A DNA stretch of 64,000 bases, from contig CAWEKI010000007.1 in assembly GCA_963809695.1 (NCBI GenBank), positions 248,001 to 312,000 of the forward strand. The letters are read 5' to 3'. Under the pieces are notes generated by a model that was not told the origin of the DNA, ran no database searches, and saw only the letters and a list, made by a program, of their open reading frames with translations. Origin of the DNA: JAGDMJ01 sp963809695. GTDB lineage: Bacteria; Bacteroidota; Ignavibacteria; UBA10030; UBA6906. The stretch's first letter is position 1. Each line of letters opens with the position of its first letter. Both the position numbers and the translations under genes were made by a program. This document shows, one piece after another, positions 17,076 through 26,691 of this stretch.

Positions 17076-18125
17076 CTAGATCCCGACTCGCAACGTGATG
17101 ACGTTGTTGCTGTCAAACAGCTTCATATGGCGATACGCATAGTCGAACGCCAGGTCCAGGTCGCCCACCTTGTAGTGAAGACCTGCACCGAGGGTATAGT
17201 CGTAAATGTAGGAGTTCTCGCCGACTGCGTCTTTCGTCGCCTGGGGAGCGAAGGTATAGCCTCCCCGCACGAAGAAGAGATTATTGTAGCTGTATTCGCC
17301 GCCGAAATTGTATTCGTCATCCTGGTAGTTGTTGTTCCGGAACATAACCCCGATCGTCGCATTGTTCACCTCGTCGAACTTTCTCTGGTAACCCACGCCG
17401 ATCTCCATGCTCGAGGGGAGTTCGAATGCGGCAGCCTGCACCTTGTAGAACTGCGAACCGCGCAACCCTTCCGCCGCGGTTGCAGTCTTCAAGAGATCCG
17501 AACCATCAAAGGTCATGTTCGACCCGATGTTCTTCACCGCGACGCCGAGGTCCAATCCCTGGATTCCCAGGTTATGGTACTGAAGTCCGACGTTGAAGGC
17601 GACTCCGGTGGCCGACGTGCTCAGGATCTTTTCGGTGATGAGCGTGGTCGTCAATCCAACGGAGATTCTATCCGTCAACAGCTTTGAATACGTGATCCCG
17701 ACGTTGATGAACGCAGGCGAATAGTTCTCGCCTGTCCCATCGGGGAACTGTTCGGTGGTCAACGGGATATCGCCGAACCCGATCGACTTGACACTGAAGC
17801 CCAGGGCGCCGAACTCTCCGGCCGAGATAGCAAGGGCGCCATAGGTCACGTTGATATCGGCGATATACTTCATCGATGACAGGAGCGCCTCGACACCGTA
17901 CTCGCCACGGCTCAGTCCGGCCGGATTCCAGTAAAGGGCTTCCGCGCCGGTTGAGAACACCATGCTTGAGCCGCCAATGGCGATGCCGCGAGCACCCACC
18001 GGGATCAGGAGCTCCTGCGCCCCGGCCGTTCCAATCCGGTCCTTATTACCGGCAAGAGCAGTCATGGAAAGCATGCCCACCAGCAAGACCAGGCATACAA
18101 TCGACCGCTTCCATTTCGTTTCCAT
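17076..18125 (-). CDS. PorV/PorQ-family (UPF0164-like) outer-membrane beta-barrel protein
   Basis: 349 residues with a signal peptide (SIVCLVLLVGMLSMTALAG). The mature start, AGAQELLIPVGARGIAIGGSSMVFSTGAEALYWNPAGLS, is the hallmark of the PorV/PorQ family. The rest alternates polar and apolar residues as in a beta-barrel and ends in LRVGI. In type IX secretion, PorV-like barrels hand cargo from the translocon to the surface attachment complex; other members have unknown roles. ATG 18125 has AAGGAG 9 bases upstream; an upstream in-frame start at 18161 is rejected because the signal peptide begins at the chosen Met. It is the third gene of the surface operon, 52 bases after a protein with a secretion-type C-terminal domain. 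Confidence 0.88.
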   Translation of the reverse strand: METKWKRSIVCLVLLVGMLSMTALAGNKDRIGTAGAQELLIPVGARGIAIGGSSMVFSTGAEALYWNPAGLSRGEYGVEALLSSMKYIADINVTYGALAISAGEFGALGFSVKSIGFGDIPLTTEQFPDGTGENYSPAFINVGITYSKLLTDRISVGLTTTLITEKILSTSATGVAFNVGLQYHNLGIQGLDLGVAVKNIGSNMTFDGSDLLKTATAAEGLRGSQFYKVQAAAFELPSSMEIGVGYQRKFDEVNNATIGVMFRNNNYQDDEYNFGGEYSYNNLFFVRGGYTFAPQATKDAVGENSYIYDYTLGAGLHYKVGDLDLAFDYAYRHMKLFDSNNVITLRVGI

Positions 18126-18177
18126 GGAATCTCTCCTTAGAATAAATTCATGTTTGGACATCGTGCCTCTTCCAGCA

Positions 18178-21100
18178 TTACCAGCGATCGATGTACTGCT
18201 GTTCTGGAATCACACCCAGTTTCAGAATTTTTGTTTGTCCGAGATCAGGCATTTCGACGTACACGATATAGATGCCCGCCGAGGCCGGGAAACCGCCTTC
18301 ATTCTTGAGATTCCACTGTATGAACTGTGTATTGTCATCTTTCACCAGTGTCCTCATCAGGATACCAGCAAGATTGAAGATGCGGATCGTCGCCTTTTTC
18401 GGCAGATGCGTAAAGGTTACGAACCTGTTGTACTTGTCGGTTTCCTGAGCATTGAACCCGATATAGGGATTCGGGAACACGTTCACCAATCCAATATCCG
18501 TCTTCGCGAGATCCGCACTCTGGGTGACTGTTGGCGCGGTGATCGTGAATTCATCATTCGGTGTATTGGGCTTCGTCGAAATGATGCGGAAGACGGTACC
18601 CACCTCAGGCATCTGTTGCGCATAGGTACCGCTTGCGACCGTCCCGAAGTTCCAGCCGATGAGCACCATACGGCGCAGCACATCTGTCCCGTCCGTAGCG
18701 GTGTCAAGGTACGGATCCGTCCCGGCGGCGATGTCTGCTTGCACCTGGGCCACAATGGCATCATATCCTGCATGACCCGGGGCCTTGTCCGCGGGTTGCA
18801 CCCAGTAGAACCAATCCGTGAAAGGATCGTTAGCACCGCCCGAGATACTGTGCGTCGCCCCGCCGCCGCCATTATCCACGGCATCGGTGCCCGCCTGCGT
18901 CAGGAGGTTGAATGCGTCGTTCCCATCCACGTCCAGGATATTGGGGAACATCTGGTAGTCGTCCGACGCGTCGGTGGGTGTGCCGCTGCCGATGTTCCAC
19001 AACTCAAACGGCACGTCGACAAGTTTGTCTGCTGCCGAACCGAAGGCCGTCGGGAACAATGCCTTACCGCCGGTCGCCGTGAAGCGAATCTCGAAGTCAA
19101 AGGGAACGATTAAGGGCCAGCGGGCACCCCCTTGTGTCACGCGAGAGACGAAAAACGGATAGTGGTAATCCATCGCTGGATCGTTCATGCCTGTATGAAT
19201 ACCCCAACCCTGACTCGCCGATAGGCCTTGCGATTGCTGTAATGTGCCGTCCGGGCGGTCCGCGGTGGGAGCCAGAGGCGGTCCAATCGGGAACCCGCTG
19301 CTGTTGAACGCGAACGAGCCAGGCTGCGGTTGAGCCAGCGTACCGCTGGCATTTGCCGTGACGAGGAAGGCCTTGAAGTCATTCGGCGCACCCGACACGG
19401 TGAACTCCACACCATCAACAATCACCGAGCCTGCAGGCGTGCCTGTCTGATCTGTCTGGTTCTTCGCCACTGTGTCGACCGTTGTACCACGGATGCGCAA
19501 CAGATGCCACACAGGTTCATCGGCAAGGGTTCCGAACACCACCTTGTAGGTGGCGCCGGTCAGCGCCTGCGGATTCACAACCTTGGCAAGAACCGAGCCG
19601 TCGCTTACACCCTTGTGCGTAACAGCGGTCACCGTGTCACCGTAACCGGAAGGATAACGAACACCCGGAACCGGCAACTGGGGAATCACGGTGATCACCT
19701 GACCGGGCGATTCAAGGCTGTGCGTCCCGGCAGCAGCAGGTGGGTTGGCATTGTAACTGTATGCAGTGACGGCGAAGTAGTACTTCGTTGCGTTGATGAG
19801 ATTTTGGTTGGTGATCTTGCTGGTGGTGATGTTCAAGGTGCGGGCGACGCCGTTGTCGCTACCCATTTGCAGAACCACCGGCATGTTCAATCCTGTCAGC
19901 GCGTCGAACACGGTGTCGGCAATGACTTTGACACCGTCGTTCAGATCGTACTGCGCGAGAAGGATGGGATTGGTAAACGAGGGACCCGCAAGCTCGTACA
20001 CCTTATATCCCTGGAAGGCATATCCCTGGTCCACTGTCCCTTCTGTCTTCGCGATGGAAGCAGGATCACCCCAATTAAGGACGATCTCATTGGGGAGGGA
20101 GGCTACCGTCACCGCCGGAATCGGCGGAGGACCAGGCAGGACAAAGAGATTGTTATACGCTTGCTGCGCTTTGTCGCTGATGCTGCGCATCACGGTGACG
20201 CTGGAGAGCCGATCCGCGCCAAGGCCTGCAAGGTTCGCCACGACAAGCTCCTGCGTATCCCCGGGCGCCATCGTGAAGGGGCCAGTGGCAAGGCAGATGC
20301 GCCGATCCTGTGCAGGGATTGCGCCGCCGTCGTTCCAGCCGGTCCCCGTTACGGGATCTCCGGCAAAACAGAACTTTGTCGGCAGATTTGTGTTCGGGTC
20401 AATGAAATCTACGCCGCTCGCCGCGATTGTCCCCCTCATCAAGCGGTACCACTGCACGTCGCCACCGGTACCCTGGATGGGGTCGGTGTACGCAGGGATA
20501 CCCTGTGTGAAGAATGCAAACGCGGACATCTTGAGATTCTTGAAGCCAGGACGGTATTTCAGCTGGAAAATGGCAGTGTCTCCCGGGGCTCCCTGAACGA
20601 GCGGTCCCTGGAAGAACGTGAAGCCTCCCGCAGGCACCGCCACGCCATAGGTCCCATCGACGCCGCTGTTGTAGATATATCCCAGGCTTCTTGAGGTATC
20701 GCAACCGGCAAAGTCATCGCCCGCATTGCCAAGGTCCGGGTCTGACCACTGCACCAGGTACATTGAATCAATCGGGGCACCGCTTTTGTTAATGATGAGC
20801 GTGCTTGCAAAGACGGTAAAGCCAAGCGCGCCGGCCCTGTTGTAGCCCCAGATCGTCCTCCGCATCTCAATCCCAATGGGGGGCGACCCTGCAAGGAGTC
20901 CCGTGCGCGAATTGCTCATATCGTTCGCAATGTACCAGAGAGTCTGGTCGGAGCCCGGTTGGCCGGGAATATCCACGGTCGGATCATAAACTCCGTTACC
21001 GTCCACATCCTTGAACGGCGCACCGTCGGCCGCTGGCCATTCATTCCAGTCCTGGATATACTGGTTATAAAGGTCTTGCGCCGTGTAGCCCTCGTAACGG

Positions 21101-21612
21101 CTGATGAAGGGTATCTCCGTGCTGTTGAGCTTTCCTTCTACTTCGCTGAACGGCGTGCTCGGGTTGACATCAGGCCGGACGCGGAACATCCGGTACTTGC
21201 CGAGGCTGGGATCATCTGCCACCGGATCCGTCGTTGCCGTTCCGTAGGTCAGGATCTTTCCGGCCTGCAGACCATGACGGTAGACCGAACCGCCTACTTT
21301 GGGATCTGATCTTCCTTTGTGGTAGCCGCCCCACACGACACCGTCTTCAAAGATGACGTGCTTGCCGGTACCCTTGGGAAATTCAAACCCTTCATTATCG
21401 CCGCTGAATTTATTGTATGAGCCGTCCCCGTTGTTCCCGTAGTAATTGAACACGTTGTTGATCAGGAACGGCCGGTAGCTGTCGTTGCTGTTCGTCTTCT
21501 GCACTCCCTGCGCTCTGTCCTTGTCGGACAGCCCGGCGAATCCCAGGCAGGCGAACAGGAAAAGCAGAATGACGACGCTTGCTAAGATCTTGATCCTTCG
21601 TTGCTTGGTCAT
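18178..21612 (-). CDS. Large secreted protein with FN3-like region and T9SS type A-like C-terminal domain
   Basis: 1144 residues. N-terminal signal peptide (ILASVVILLFLFACLGFAG; LFAC could also be read as a lipobox). A long N-terminal region with Gly/Asp/Asn-rich motifs (FKDVDGNGVYDPT) has no family I can name. A fibronectin-type-III-like region lies near 505-640 (PNEIVLNWGDP...NATKYYFAVTAYS). The last 100 residues match FlgD-like/type A sorting domains: VFPNPYIGFNAQ, RIFNLAGILMRTLVKDD, GGFPASAGIYIVYVEM and KILKLGVI. This predicts export through type IX secretion and surface display or release. An AGGAGGT Shine-Dalgarno site precedes ATG 21612. It lies 20 bases after the TonB-dependent receptor. 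No catalytic motif is seen, so the molecular function is unknown. Confidence 0.85.
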   Translation of the reverse strand: MTKQRRIKILASVVILLFLFACLGFAGLSDKDRAQGVQKTNSNDSYRPFLINNVFNYYGNNGDGSYNKFSGDNEGFEFPKGTGKHVIFEDGVVWGGYHKGRSDPKVGGSVYRHGLQAGKILTYGTATTDPVADDPSLGKYRMFRVRPDVNPSTPFSEVEGKLNSTEIPFISRYEGYTAQDLYNQYIQDWNEWPAADGAPFKDVDGNGVYDPTVDIPGQPGSDQTLWYIANDMSNSRTGLLAGSPPIGIEMRRTIWGYNRAGALGFTVFASTLIINKSGAPIDSMYLVQWSDPDLGNAGDDFAGCDTSRSLGYIYNSGVDGTYGVAVPAGGFTFFQGPLVQGAPGDTAIFQLKYRPGFKNLKMSAFAFFTQGIPAYTDPIQGTGGDVQWYRLMRGTIAASGVDFIDPNTNLPTKFCFAGDPVTGTGWNDGGAIPAQDRRICLATGPFTMAPGDTQELVVANLAGLGADRLSSVTVMRSISDKAQQAYNNLFVLPGPPPIPAVTVASLPNEIVLNWGDPASIAKTEGTVDQGYAFQGYKVYELAGPSFTNPILLAQYDLNDGVKVIADTVFDALTGLNMPVVLQMGSDNGVARTLNITTSKITNQNLINATKYYFAVTAYSYNANPPAAAGTHSLESPGQVITVIPQLPVPGVRYPSGYGDTVTAVTHKGVSDGSVLAKVVNPQALTGATYKVVFGTLADEPVWHLLRIRGTTVDTVAKNQTDQTGTPAGSVIVDGVEFTVSGAPNDFKAFLVTANASGTLAQPQPGSFAFNSSGFPIGPPLAPTADRPDGTLQQSQGLSASQGWGIHTGMNDPAMDYHYPFFVSRVTQGGARWPLIVPFDFEIRFTATGGKALFPTAFGSAADKLVDVPFELWNIGSGTPTDASDDYQMFPNILDVDGNDAFNLLTQAGTDAVDNGGGGATHSISGGANDPFTDWFYWVQPADKAPGHAGYDAIVAQVQADIAAGTDPYLDTATDGTDVLRRMVLIGWNFGTVASGTYAQQMPEVGTVFRIISTKPNTPNDEFTITAPTVTQSADLAKTDIGLVNVFPNPYIGFNAQETDKYNRFVTFTHLPKKATIRIFNLAGILMRTLVKDDNTQFIQWNLKNEGGFPASAGIYIVYVEMPDLGQTKILKLGVIPEQQYIDRW

Positions 21613-21632
21613 GTGGATAACCTCCTCAGTGT

Positions 21633-24578
21633 TTAGTAGTCCAATTTCACGCCAAAACGGATCTGCCGCGGCGCCCCGAAGTTACCGGAATTCTCGCCGA
21701 GATTGAAGGCGTTATAGGCGGACAAGTATTGCCGTCCATTCGCCTGGAGATCAGCTTTCCCTGCGGCAGTCGCGAACCAGCCGTCGTCTTTCGCATTAGC
21801 TGACCGGATGAATGCGTTCACCGGGTTGTCCGTACCAAGCAGGTTGATGACATAGATATAGAAGTTCATATCGAACCCGCCAAACCGCACGGTCTTGTCG
21901 AGGCGAGCGTCAAGCTCGAAGAACCATGGGGTGGTCGATGCCCCGATCGGCTCGATCGGCGTGCGGAAACGCGCGTCTGTCGGATTCGGGCCTCGTTGCT
22001 GGGCATCCAACCGGGTCATGGCGTGACCGCTGTTGAACTGGAGGAGGATATTGGCGCCCAATTCCTGGAGGATCGGGCCGCCGTCGTCCCTGGCAAACCG
22101 GTAGTCGAACAGCAGGCTTCCGCGATGAGACTGATCGAATTCGGACGGGAAGACGTACTTCGGATAATCAACAACAGATCCTGCGGACCAAATGCCGGCG
22201 ACTGCCTGCGGATTGGAGCCTGTTGATGCGGCGCTGGAGAGCGTGTAGTTTAACTGCGCAGCGATCCTGTTGGTCCTGCGCATGATGACCTTGAATTCGA
22301 GTCCTTTGGATGTCGCAAAATCGGCGTTTTGATACGCACCATAGTTTGCATTCTGGGAACCGGTGGCAGGAATAATGTACGTAAACTGCACCTGGTCCTG
22401 GATATCCTTGTAGAATGCGGTGATGTCGAATGACGCAAAGTCGGAGATCTGCTGTGAGAAGCCGATCTCGTATTGCGTTGTTCGCGTCGGCTTCAGACCC
22501 CAGCCGAACACGTCCGTCACGTAGAATCCCGCTTTTGCAAGACCCCACAGACGCCCGGCGCCGATGTATGAATCATTCAGCTTCGTCTGCTGGATGAATT
22601 TTCCGTACTGGGCGTGGAACACCGTCCTGTCCGAAACAGGGAAGGAGAACCCGATGCGCGGGCTGAGTTGCTGCGTCTTCTCCGTTTTGACATAGTCAGT
22701 CTTCAGGACCAGATCGTCAGGCCCGAAATGCAGGAAACTCGGATTCGGGGTATCCCAGCTATCCGGATCGATGTAATCATACCGGACGCCGAGGTTCAGG
22801 ATGATATCGGAGAATTCGATCTTGTCCTGGATATACCCTGCTGCAAACACTGGCTGCATGGGGGCGAAATCGAGGACCTGACCGTTCACGACGTTTTCCT
22901 GATCGATCTTGTTTCCGTAGATGTCATAACCGTAGTTGTTGGCGCCGACGGTTCCGCCCGGTCCTTCATGGAGCGCAATCAACAGCTTTGCGGGATCCGG
23001 ATTGTCCTGGGCAGTCTTGTACCATGCAAAGGCGCCGCCCGGTGCGTAACGCCGGACTTTGTATTGCGTGTACTCACCACCGATCTTGAACTCATGTTGC
23101 TGGAGTTGTTTCGTGACATCGATCCGGCCGCCAAAGGACCTGACTTCCCTGTGCTCGTAGGGGGCAATCTGGGTTCCGTACTGGTTTATGGTAAAAGCAC
23201 CACCCCACAGCTGGTAAGCAGTGAAGTTCTGGGATGGTCCAAGGAGCGTATAGCCTAACGCTGCATTGGCCGCGGGGTCTCCATAGGCCATAAGATTGGC
23301 CCCGAGCTGCGGGTCCTGCGTCGTAAACGTGTTGGTGTAGTAATTAAAACTCGCTTCATAGAACAACGTCGGGTTGAGGACGTGCGAGATGCGGAATGTG
23401 CCGAAGCCGTCTCGCGTGGTGTTGATCGGTTGTCTCGACAAATTATAGAGATTTGTGAGAACTGTCGTGTTCTGGCTGTTCAGGGAGCTGTACGAACCGG
23501 CAGCCCGCAGTTGAACCGCTCCAAGGTCTAACTGGGCACTTCCAGTGAACGCCCAGAGATTCTGGGATCCCCCGAGCGCGTTCCCCCCCGGCAACACGAC
23601 GTTCAATGTATCGCGTGACGACGTGGTCGGATGTGCCGGAGTGAATTGCGGATCTGCGATAATTGCATTCGCGCCCGAAAAATCCCATGGCGCGCGGACG
23701 GACGCAGACGGATCACGCCAGAACGTGTTCTCAAAGCTGCCGAAGAGTCTCAGCTTCGCACCGAAGATGTTCAGTGGCCCGCCCAATGTCCCGGTGATAT
23801 CGGAATAGCCATATGAATAGCCGCCGAGCGCTTTCTTTCCCTGCGACGTATAATTGTCGGTCTCCGTGAGAACGGACGCCGTCCACCGCTCAGGGTTGCC
23901 GCTTCGCAGCTGGGACTGCACGATGCCTGCGTTGGCACCGCCGTATTCAGCGTTGAAACCGCCAGCTTGCACCTGAATCTGTTCGACTGCTTCCGCAGTC
24001 ACAGTCAGTGCCTGGCCGCCGAAGAGGATATCATTGGCTGCGACACCCTCCACTCTGTAGCCCACTTCATCAGGACGGCCGCCGCGGATGTACACATTGT
24101 TGTTTTGAACGACGACGCCGGGTTGCACCGAAAGGGCGAGGTTGGTGCCGCGCCCCGGGATCTTGGCGAAGAATTCGCTGTCAATGATGCGGACCGCGTT
24201 GGTAGCGCTTTTGTTCACCAACGGACGCTCCGCGGTAATTTCCACGACCGCTACGGTCACACCTTCTGGAGGGAGCTGGAAGTTCTGCTCAGTTGTCAAA
24301 TCGGAGTTCACACGCACGTTCGAGACGGTGATCGGCTGATAGCCGATATAACTCGTCTTGAGTGTGTATGTGCCGACCGGAACGTTCAGGATGATAAACT
24401 CACCTGCGGTGTTGGTGGCAGCACCTGTCGACGTTCCGACAATCACAACATTCGCCCCCACAAGTGCCTCGCCCGTTCCTGCATCCGTCACCTTGCCTTT
24501 GACCTTGCCGGTGGCGGCAAAGAGCAAGGATGGGAGCATGCCTGTGACTAACAAAAGAAACAAAAGCCTTCGTTGCAT
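21633..24578 (-). CDS. TonB-dependent receptor with carboxypeptidase-regulatory-like N-terminal domain
   Basis: 981-residue outer-membrane receptor for TonB-driven uptake; the ligand is unknown. Signal peptide 1-21 (LLFLLLVTGMLPSLLFA), a carboxypeptidase-regulatory-like beta-sandwich (about 24-105, GKVKGKVTDAGTGEALVGA), a plug domain (about 125-240, with VYIRGGRPDEVGYRVEGV and GGFNAEYGGANAGIVQ), then a large 22-strand-type barrel to the C-terminus (GAPRQIRFGVKLDY). ATG 24578 has AGGAGG 8 bases upstream; the same frame runs open to 24743 but that part is leader. It is the first gene of a three-gene operon with the sorting-domain protein and the PorV-like barrel. No SusD homologue is adjacent, so this is not a classical Sus pair. 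Confidence 0.93.
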   Translation of the reverse strand: MQRRLLFLLLVTGMLPSLLFAATGKVKGKVTDAGTGEALVGANVVIVGTSTGAATNTAGEFIILNVPVGTYTLKTSYIGYQPITVSNVRVNSDLTTEQNFQLPPEGVTVAVVEITAERPLVNKSATNAVRIIDSEFFAKIPGRGTNLALSVQPGVVVQNNNVYIRGGRPDEVGYRVEGVAANDILFGGQALTVTAEAVEQIQVQAGGFNAEYGGANAGIVQSQLRSGNPERWTASVLTETDNYTSQGKKALGGYSYGYSDITGTLGGPLNIFGAKLRLFGSFENTFWRDPSASVRAPWDFSGANAIIADPQFTPAHPTTSSRDTLNVVLPGGNALGGSQNLWAFTGSAQLDLGAVQLRAAGSYSSLNSQNTTVLTNLYNLSRQPINTTRDGFGTFRISHVLNPTLFYEASFNYYTNTFTTQDPQLGANLMAYGDPAANAALGYTLLGPSQNFTAYQLWGGAFTINQYGTQIAPYEHREVRSFGGRIDVTKQLQQHEFKIGGEYTQYKVRRYAPGGAFAWYKTAQDNPDPAKLLIALHEGPGGTVGANNYGYDIYGNKIDQENVVNGQVLDFAPMQPVFAAGYIQDKIEFSDIILNLGVRYDYIDPDSWDTPNPSFLHFGPDDLVLKTDYVKTEKTQQLSPRIGFSFPVSDRTVFHAQYGKFIQQTKLNDSYIGAGRLWGLAKAGFYVTDVFGWGLKPTRTTQYEIGFSQQISDFASFDITAFYKDIQDQVQFTYIIPATGSQNANYGAYQNADFATSKGLEFKVIMRRTNRIAAQLNYTLSSAASTGSNPQAVAGIWSAGSVVDYPKYVFPSEFDQSHRGSLLFDYRFARDDGGPILQELGANILLQFNSGHAMTRLDAQQRGPNPTDARFRTPIEPIGASTTPWFFELDARLDKTVRFGGFDMNFYIYVINLLGTDNPVNAFIRSANAKDDGWFATAAGKADLQANGRQYLSAYNAFNLGENSGNFGAPRQIRFGVKLDY

Positions 24579-24920
24579 GTTGTGCCTCCTTCTGTGTTGG
24601 CTGGTTAACCTACCGCAAAAACTGCAAAGACCCACACCACAACTGTGCTGGACTTCACTCATGAAACTGAGCATGAACTTGGAATTACGAGGTTGAGGTT
24701 CAGTGCCAGTGGAAAGTCTTGTGTGCAACACGCAAGCCTGCACAAGGACGAGCGATACTGGAGAGACGTTAGTCTCGTCCCTGGATCATGAGGCTTGACA
24801 CACGGGAAAAAAAAGGTATGGTATGTGGAAAGCCGTATCAAAGAACCCGATTACTTTCACCTCCTTTTGAGAGAACGAAATTAATAAGAAGAGCGTGGCA
24901 GGAACAGGCATTAAGATGGT
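24579..24920 (-). other. Long structured 5' leader of the TonB-receptor operon
   Basis: About 340 bases separate the predicted transcription start (about 24920) from the receptor ATG. The leader holds mutually exclusive pairings: 24746-24752 (GGACGAG) with 24774-24780, versus the short hairpin GAGAC-GTTA-GTCTC at 24763-24776, which shares the same bases. A further stem pairs 24718-24723 with 24741-24746. I found no cobalamin, thiamine or other riboswitch core. No terminator-type T tract follows these hairpins on the minus strand. No convincing gene is present from 24579 to 25071; the part beyond the promoter (about 24957-25071) is AT-rich and contains only T tracts. Confidence 0.45.
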
Positions 24921-24927
24921 GGAATCA

Positions 24928-24956
24928 ATATAAATAGCGAGGTTGTTTTTGTCAAG
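24928..24956 (-). promoter_or_regulatory. Textbook sigma70 promoter of the TonB-receptor operon
   Basis: Minus strand: TTGACA at 24956-24951 and TATATT at 24933-24928, spaced exactly 17 bases in AT-rich DNA. It reads towards the receptor gene with a leader of about 340 bases. Confidence 0.75.
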
Positions 24957-25071
24957 TGCAAAAGCCAAAAAAAAGGGCAAAAATAGCTAAGAAAAAAGGG
25001 CTTGATTTTATTAGTGAATTCCTCCCTTCTTTGCCCTGCCGGCTCAACTAGGGAGTTTTTCAACACTTTCG

Positions 25072-26652
25072 CTATTCCAGATTCACCACCCTGACATCAG
25101 ACACCCCCTCCTGCTCTTTCAGTGCCGAGAGCGCGCGAGCCGGAACATCGCTGTCGATATTCATGATCGTCAGGGCTGTTTCTCCGATGGCAGTCCGCCC
25201 GAGCGACACTCCGCCGATATTTACATGGTGTTGCGCCAGGATCGTTCCGACGCGCGCCAGCATCCCGGGCTTGTCGATGTTCTTATAAATGAGCAGGTGG
25301 CCTTCCGGGTTTACTTCAAAAGTGAAACCATCCATTTGCACCAGGCGGACAGCCGAGCTGCCAAAGACACTTCCCGCAACTTCCCGCGCTTCGCTCTCCG
25401 TCTCATAGCGCACGCTCAGAAAGTTCGAATAGTCGCCTCCCGTCATCCCGCGCCGATCCGTCACCGTCACGCCAAGCTCCTTTGCCAGGAACGATGCGTT
25501 GATGAAGTTCACCGGGTCAGGGGTCATATGGGAGAGCATTCCTTTCAGCACACTTGACTTCAGGAGGTCGGTCGAACCGGTCACGAGCTCCCCCGACGAA
25601 GAGACGGTCACATGCCGGAGCCGCCCATCCGTCGCCTGCGCGACAAGGCTCCCCAGCCTCTCCGCAAGTTTCACCCACGGGCGGATCTCCTCTTTGAGTG
25701 TCAGGTGCATTGCGGCGCCGTTCACCACCGCGGTGAACGCCCTCTCCTTGAGCGCGTCCGCCACCTGATGGGCGATCTGAATTGCTACTTTCTCCTGTGC
25801 CTCCTCCGTGGAGGCTCCGAGATGCGGCGTTGCTATCACGCGAGGATGGGCAAAGAGAGGATTCCCTTTCGGCGGCTCCGACTCGAACACATCGAGCGCC
25901 GCCCCGCCCGCCTGACCAGACTCGAGGGCGCGAAGAAGCGCAGCCTCGTCAATGATCCCGCCGCGCGCACAATTAATGACACGAACGCCCTTTTTGCATC
26001 GCCGGAAGACATCATCATTCAACAGCCCTTTGGTCTGCGCGGTAAGCGGCGTGTGCACTGTGATGACGTCCGCCCGGCGGTAGAGCTCATCCAGCGAAAC
26101 AGGCTCGATCTTCATTTTTGTCATGACATCATTGCTCAGCACCGGGTCGTAGCCGATCACGTTCATGCCAAGGCCCAGGCAGCGCATCGCCACCTCGTAT
26201 CCGATCTTCCCAAGCCCAATGACGCCGATGGTCTTCTCATGCACCTCCATGCCGGTAAACTTCTTGCGCTCCCATTCCCCCCGGAGCAGGCTCGCGTACG
26301 CCTGCGGAATATTCCGGACCAACGAGAGCATCATCGACACGGTATGCTCCGCCGCGGAAATGGTGTTGCCGCCCGGCGTGTTCATCACGAGGACTCCCCG
26401 CCGTGTCGCAGCGTCGACGTCGATGTTGTCAACGCCGGTGCCGGCCCTTCCGATCACTTTGAGCCGCGTCCCACGCCCGATCACCTCCGCCGTCACCTTC
26501 GTGGCACTCCGCACGATTAAGCCATCATAGTCGCCAATGACCTTTTTGAGCTCGTCAGCCGGGAGGCCCGGACGATTGTCGACCTCAAACTGTTCGTGGA
26601 GAAGGATGTCAATACAGCTCTGCTCGAGCGAGTCGCTCACAAGAATTTTCAT
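25072..26652 (-). CDS. serA: D-3-phosphoglycerate dehydrogenase
   Basis: First step of serine synthesis: NAD-dependent oxidation of 3-phosphoglycerate to 3-phosphohydroxypyruvate. 526 residues of the long type: a catalytic N-terminal part, a Rossmann domain (GVIGLGKIGYEVA), the active-site region NCARGGIIDE and TPHLGAST with the catalytic His, an allosteric substrate-binding domain (about 320-445) and a C-terminal ACT domain (LLIYKNIDKPGMLARVGTIL), the usual serine feedback site. ATG 26652 has GGGAGA about 9 bases upstream; the frame opens further to 26679 but without family match. It lies 39 bases after the aminotransferase gene, with which it probably forms a serine-synthesis pair. Confidence 0.96.
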   Translation of the reverse strand: MKILVSDSLEQSCIDILLHEQFEVDNRPGLPADELKKVIGDYDGLIVRSATKVTAEVIGRGTRLKVIGRAGTGVDNIDVDAATRRGVLVMNTPGGNTISAAEHTVSMMLSLVRNIPQAYASLLRGEWERKKFTGMEVHEKTIGVIGLGKIGYEVAMRCLGLGMNVIGYDPVLSNDVMTKMKIEPVSLDELYRRADVITVHTPLTAQTKGLLNDDVFRRCKKGVRVINCARGGIIDEAALLRALESGQAGGAALDVFESEPPKGNPLFAHPRVIATPHLGASTEEAQEKVAIQIAHQVADALKERAFTAVVNGAAMHLTLKEEIRPWVKLAERLGSLVAQATDGRLRHVTVSSSGELVTGSTDLLKSSVLKGMLSHMTPDPVNFINASFLAKELGVTVTDRRGMTGGDYSNFLSVRYETESEAREVAGSVFGSSAVRLVQMDGFTFEVNPEGHLLIYKNIDKPGMLARVGTILAQHHVNIGGVSLGRTAIGETALTIMNIDSDVPARALSALKEQEGVSDVRVVNLE

Positions 26653-26691
26653 GATTCTGTCTCCCTGGATTTGCAGCAACCTGGTTTTACT

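Noticed and set aside
21612..21620. Another TTATCCACA at the start of the secreted-protein gene
   Set aside because: It coincides with the Shine-Dalgarno/start-codon region (GGTTATCCACATG) and is isolated, so chance is the simplest explanation.
24579..24920. Cobalamin riboswitch before the TonB-dependent receptor
   Set aside because: I looked for the GCCACTG core and the AGYCAGGAGACCTGCC box in the leader and found neither in a suitable arrangement.
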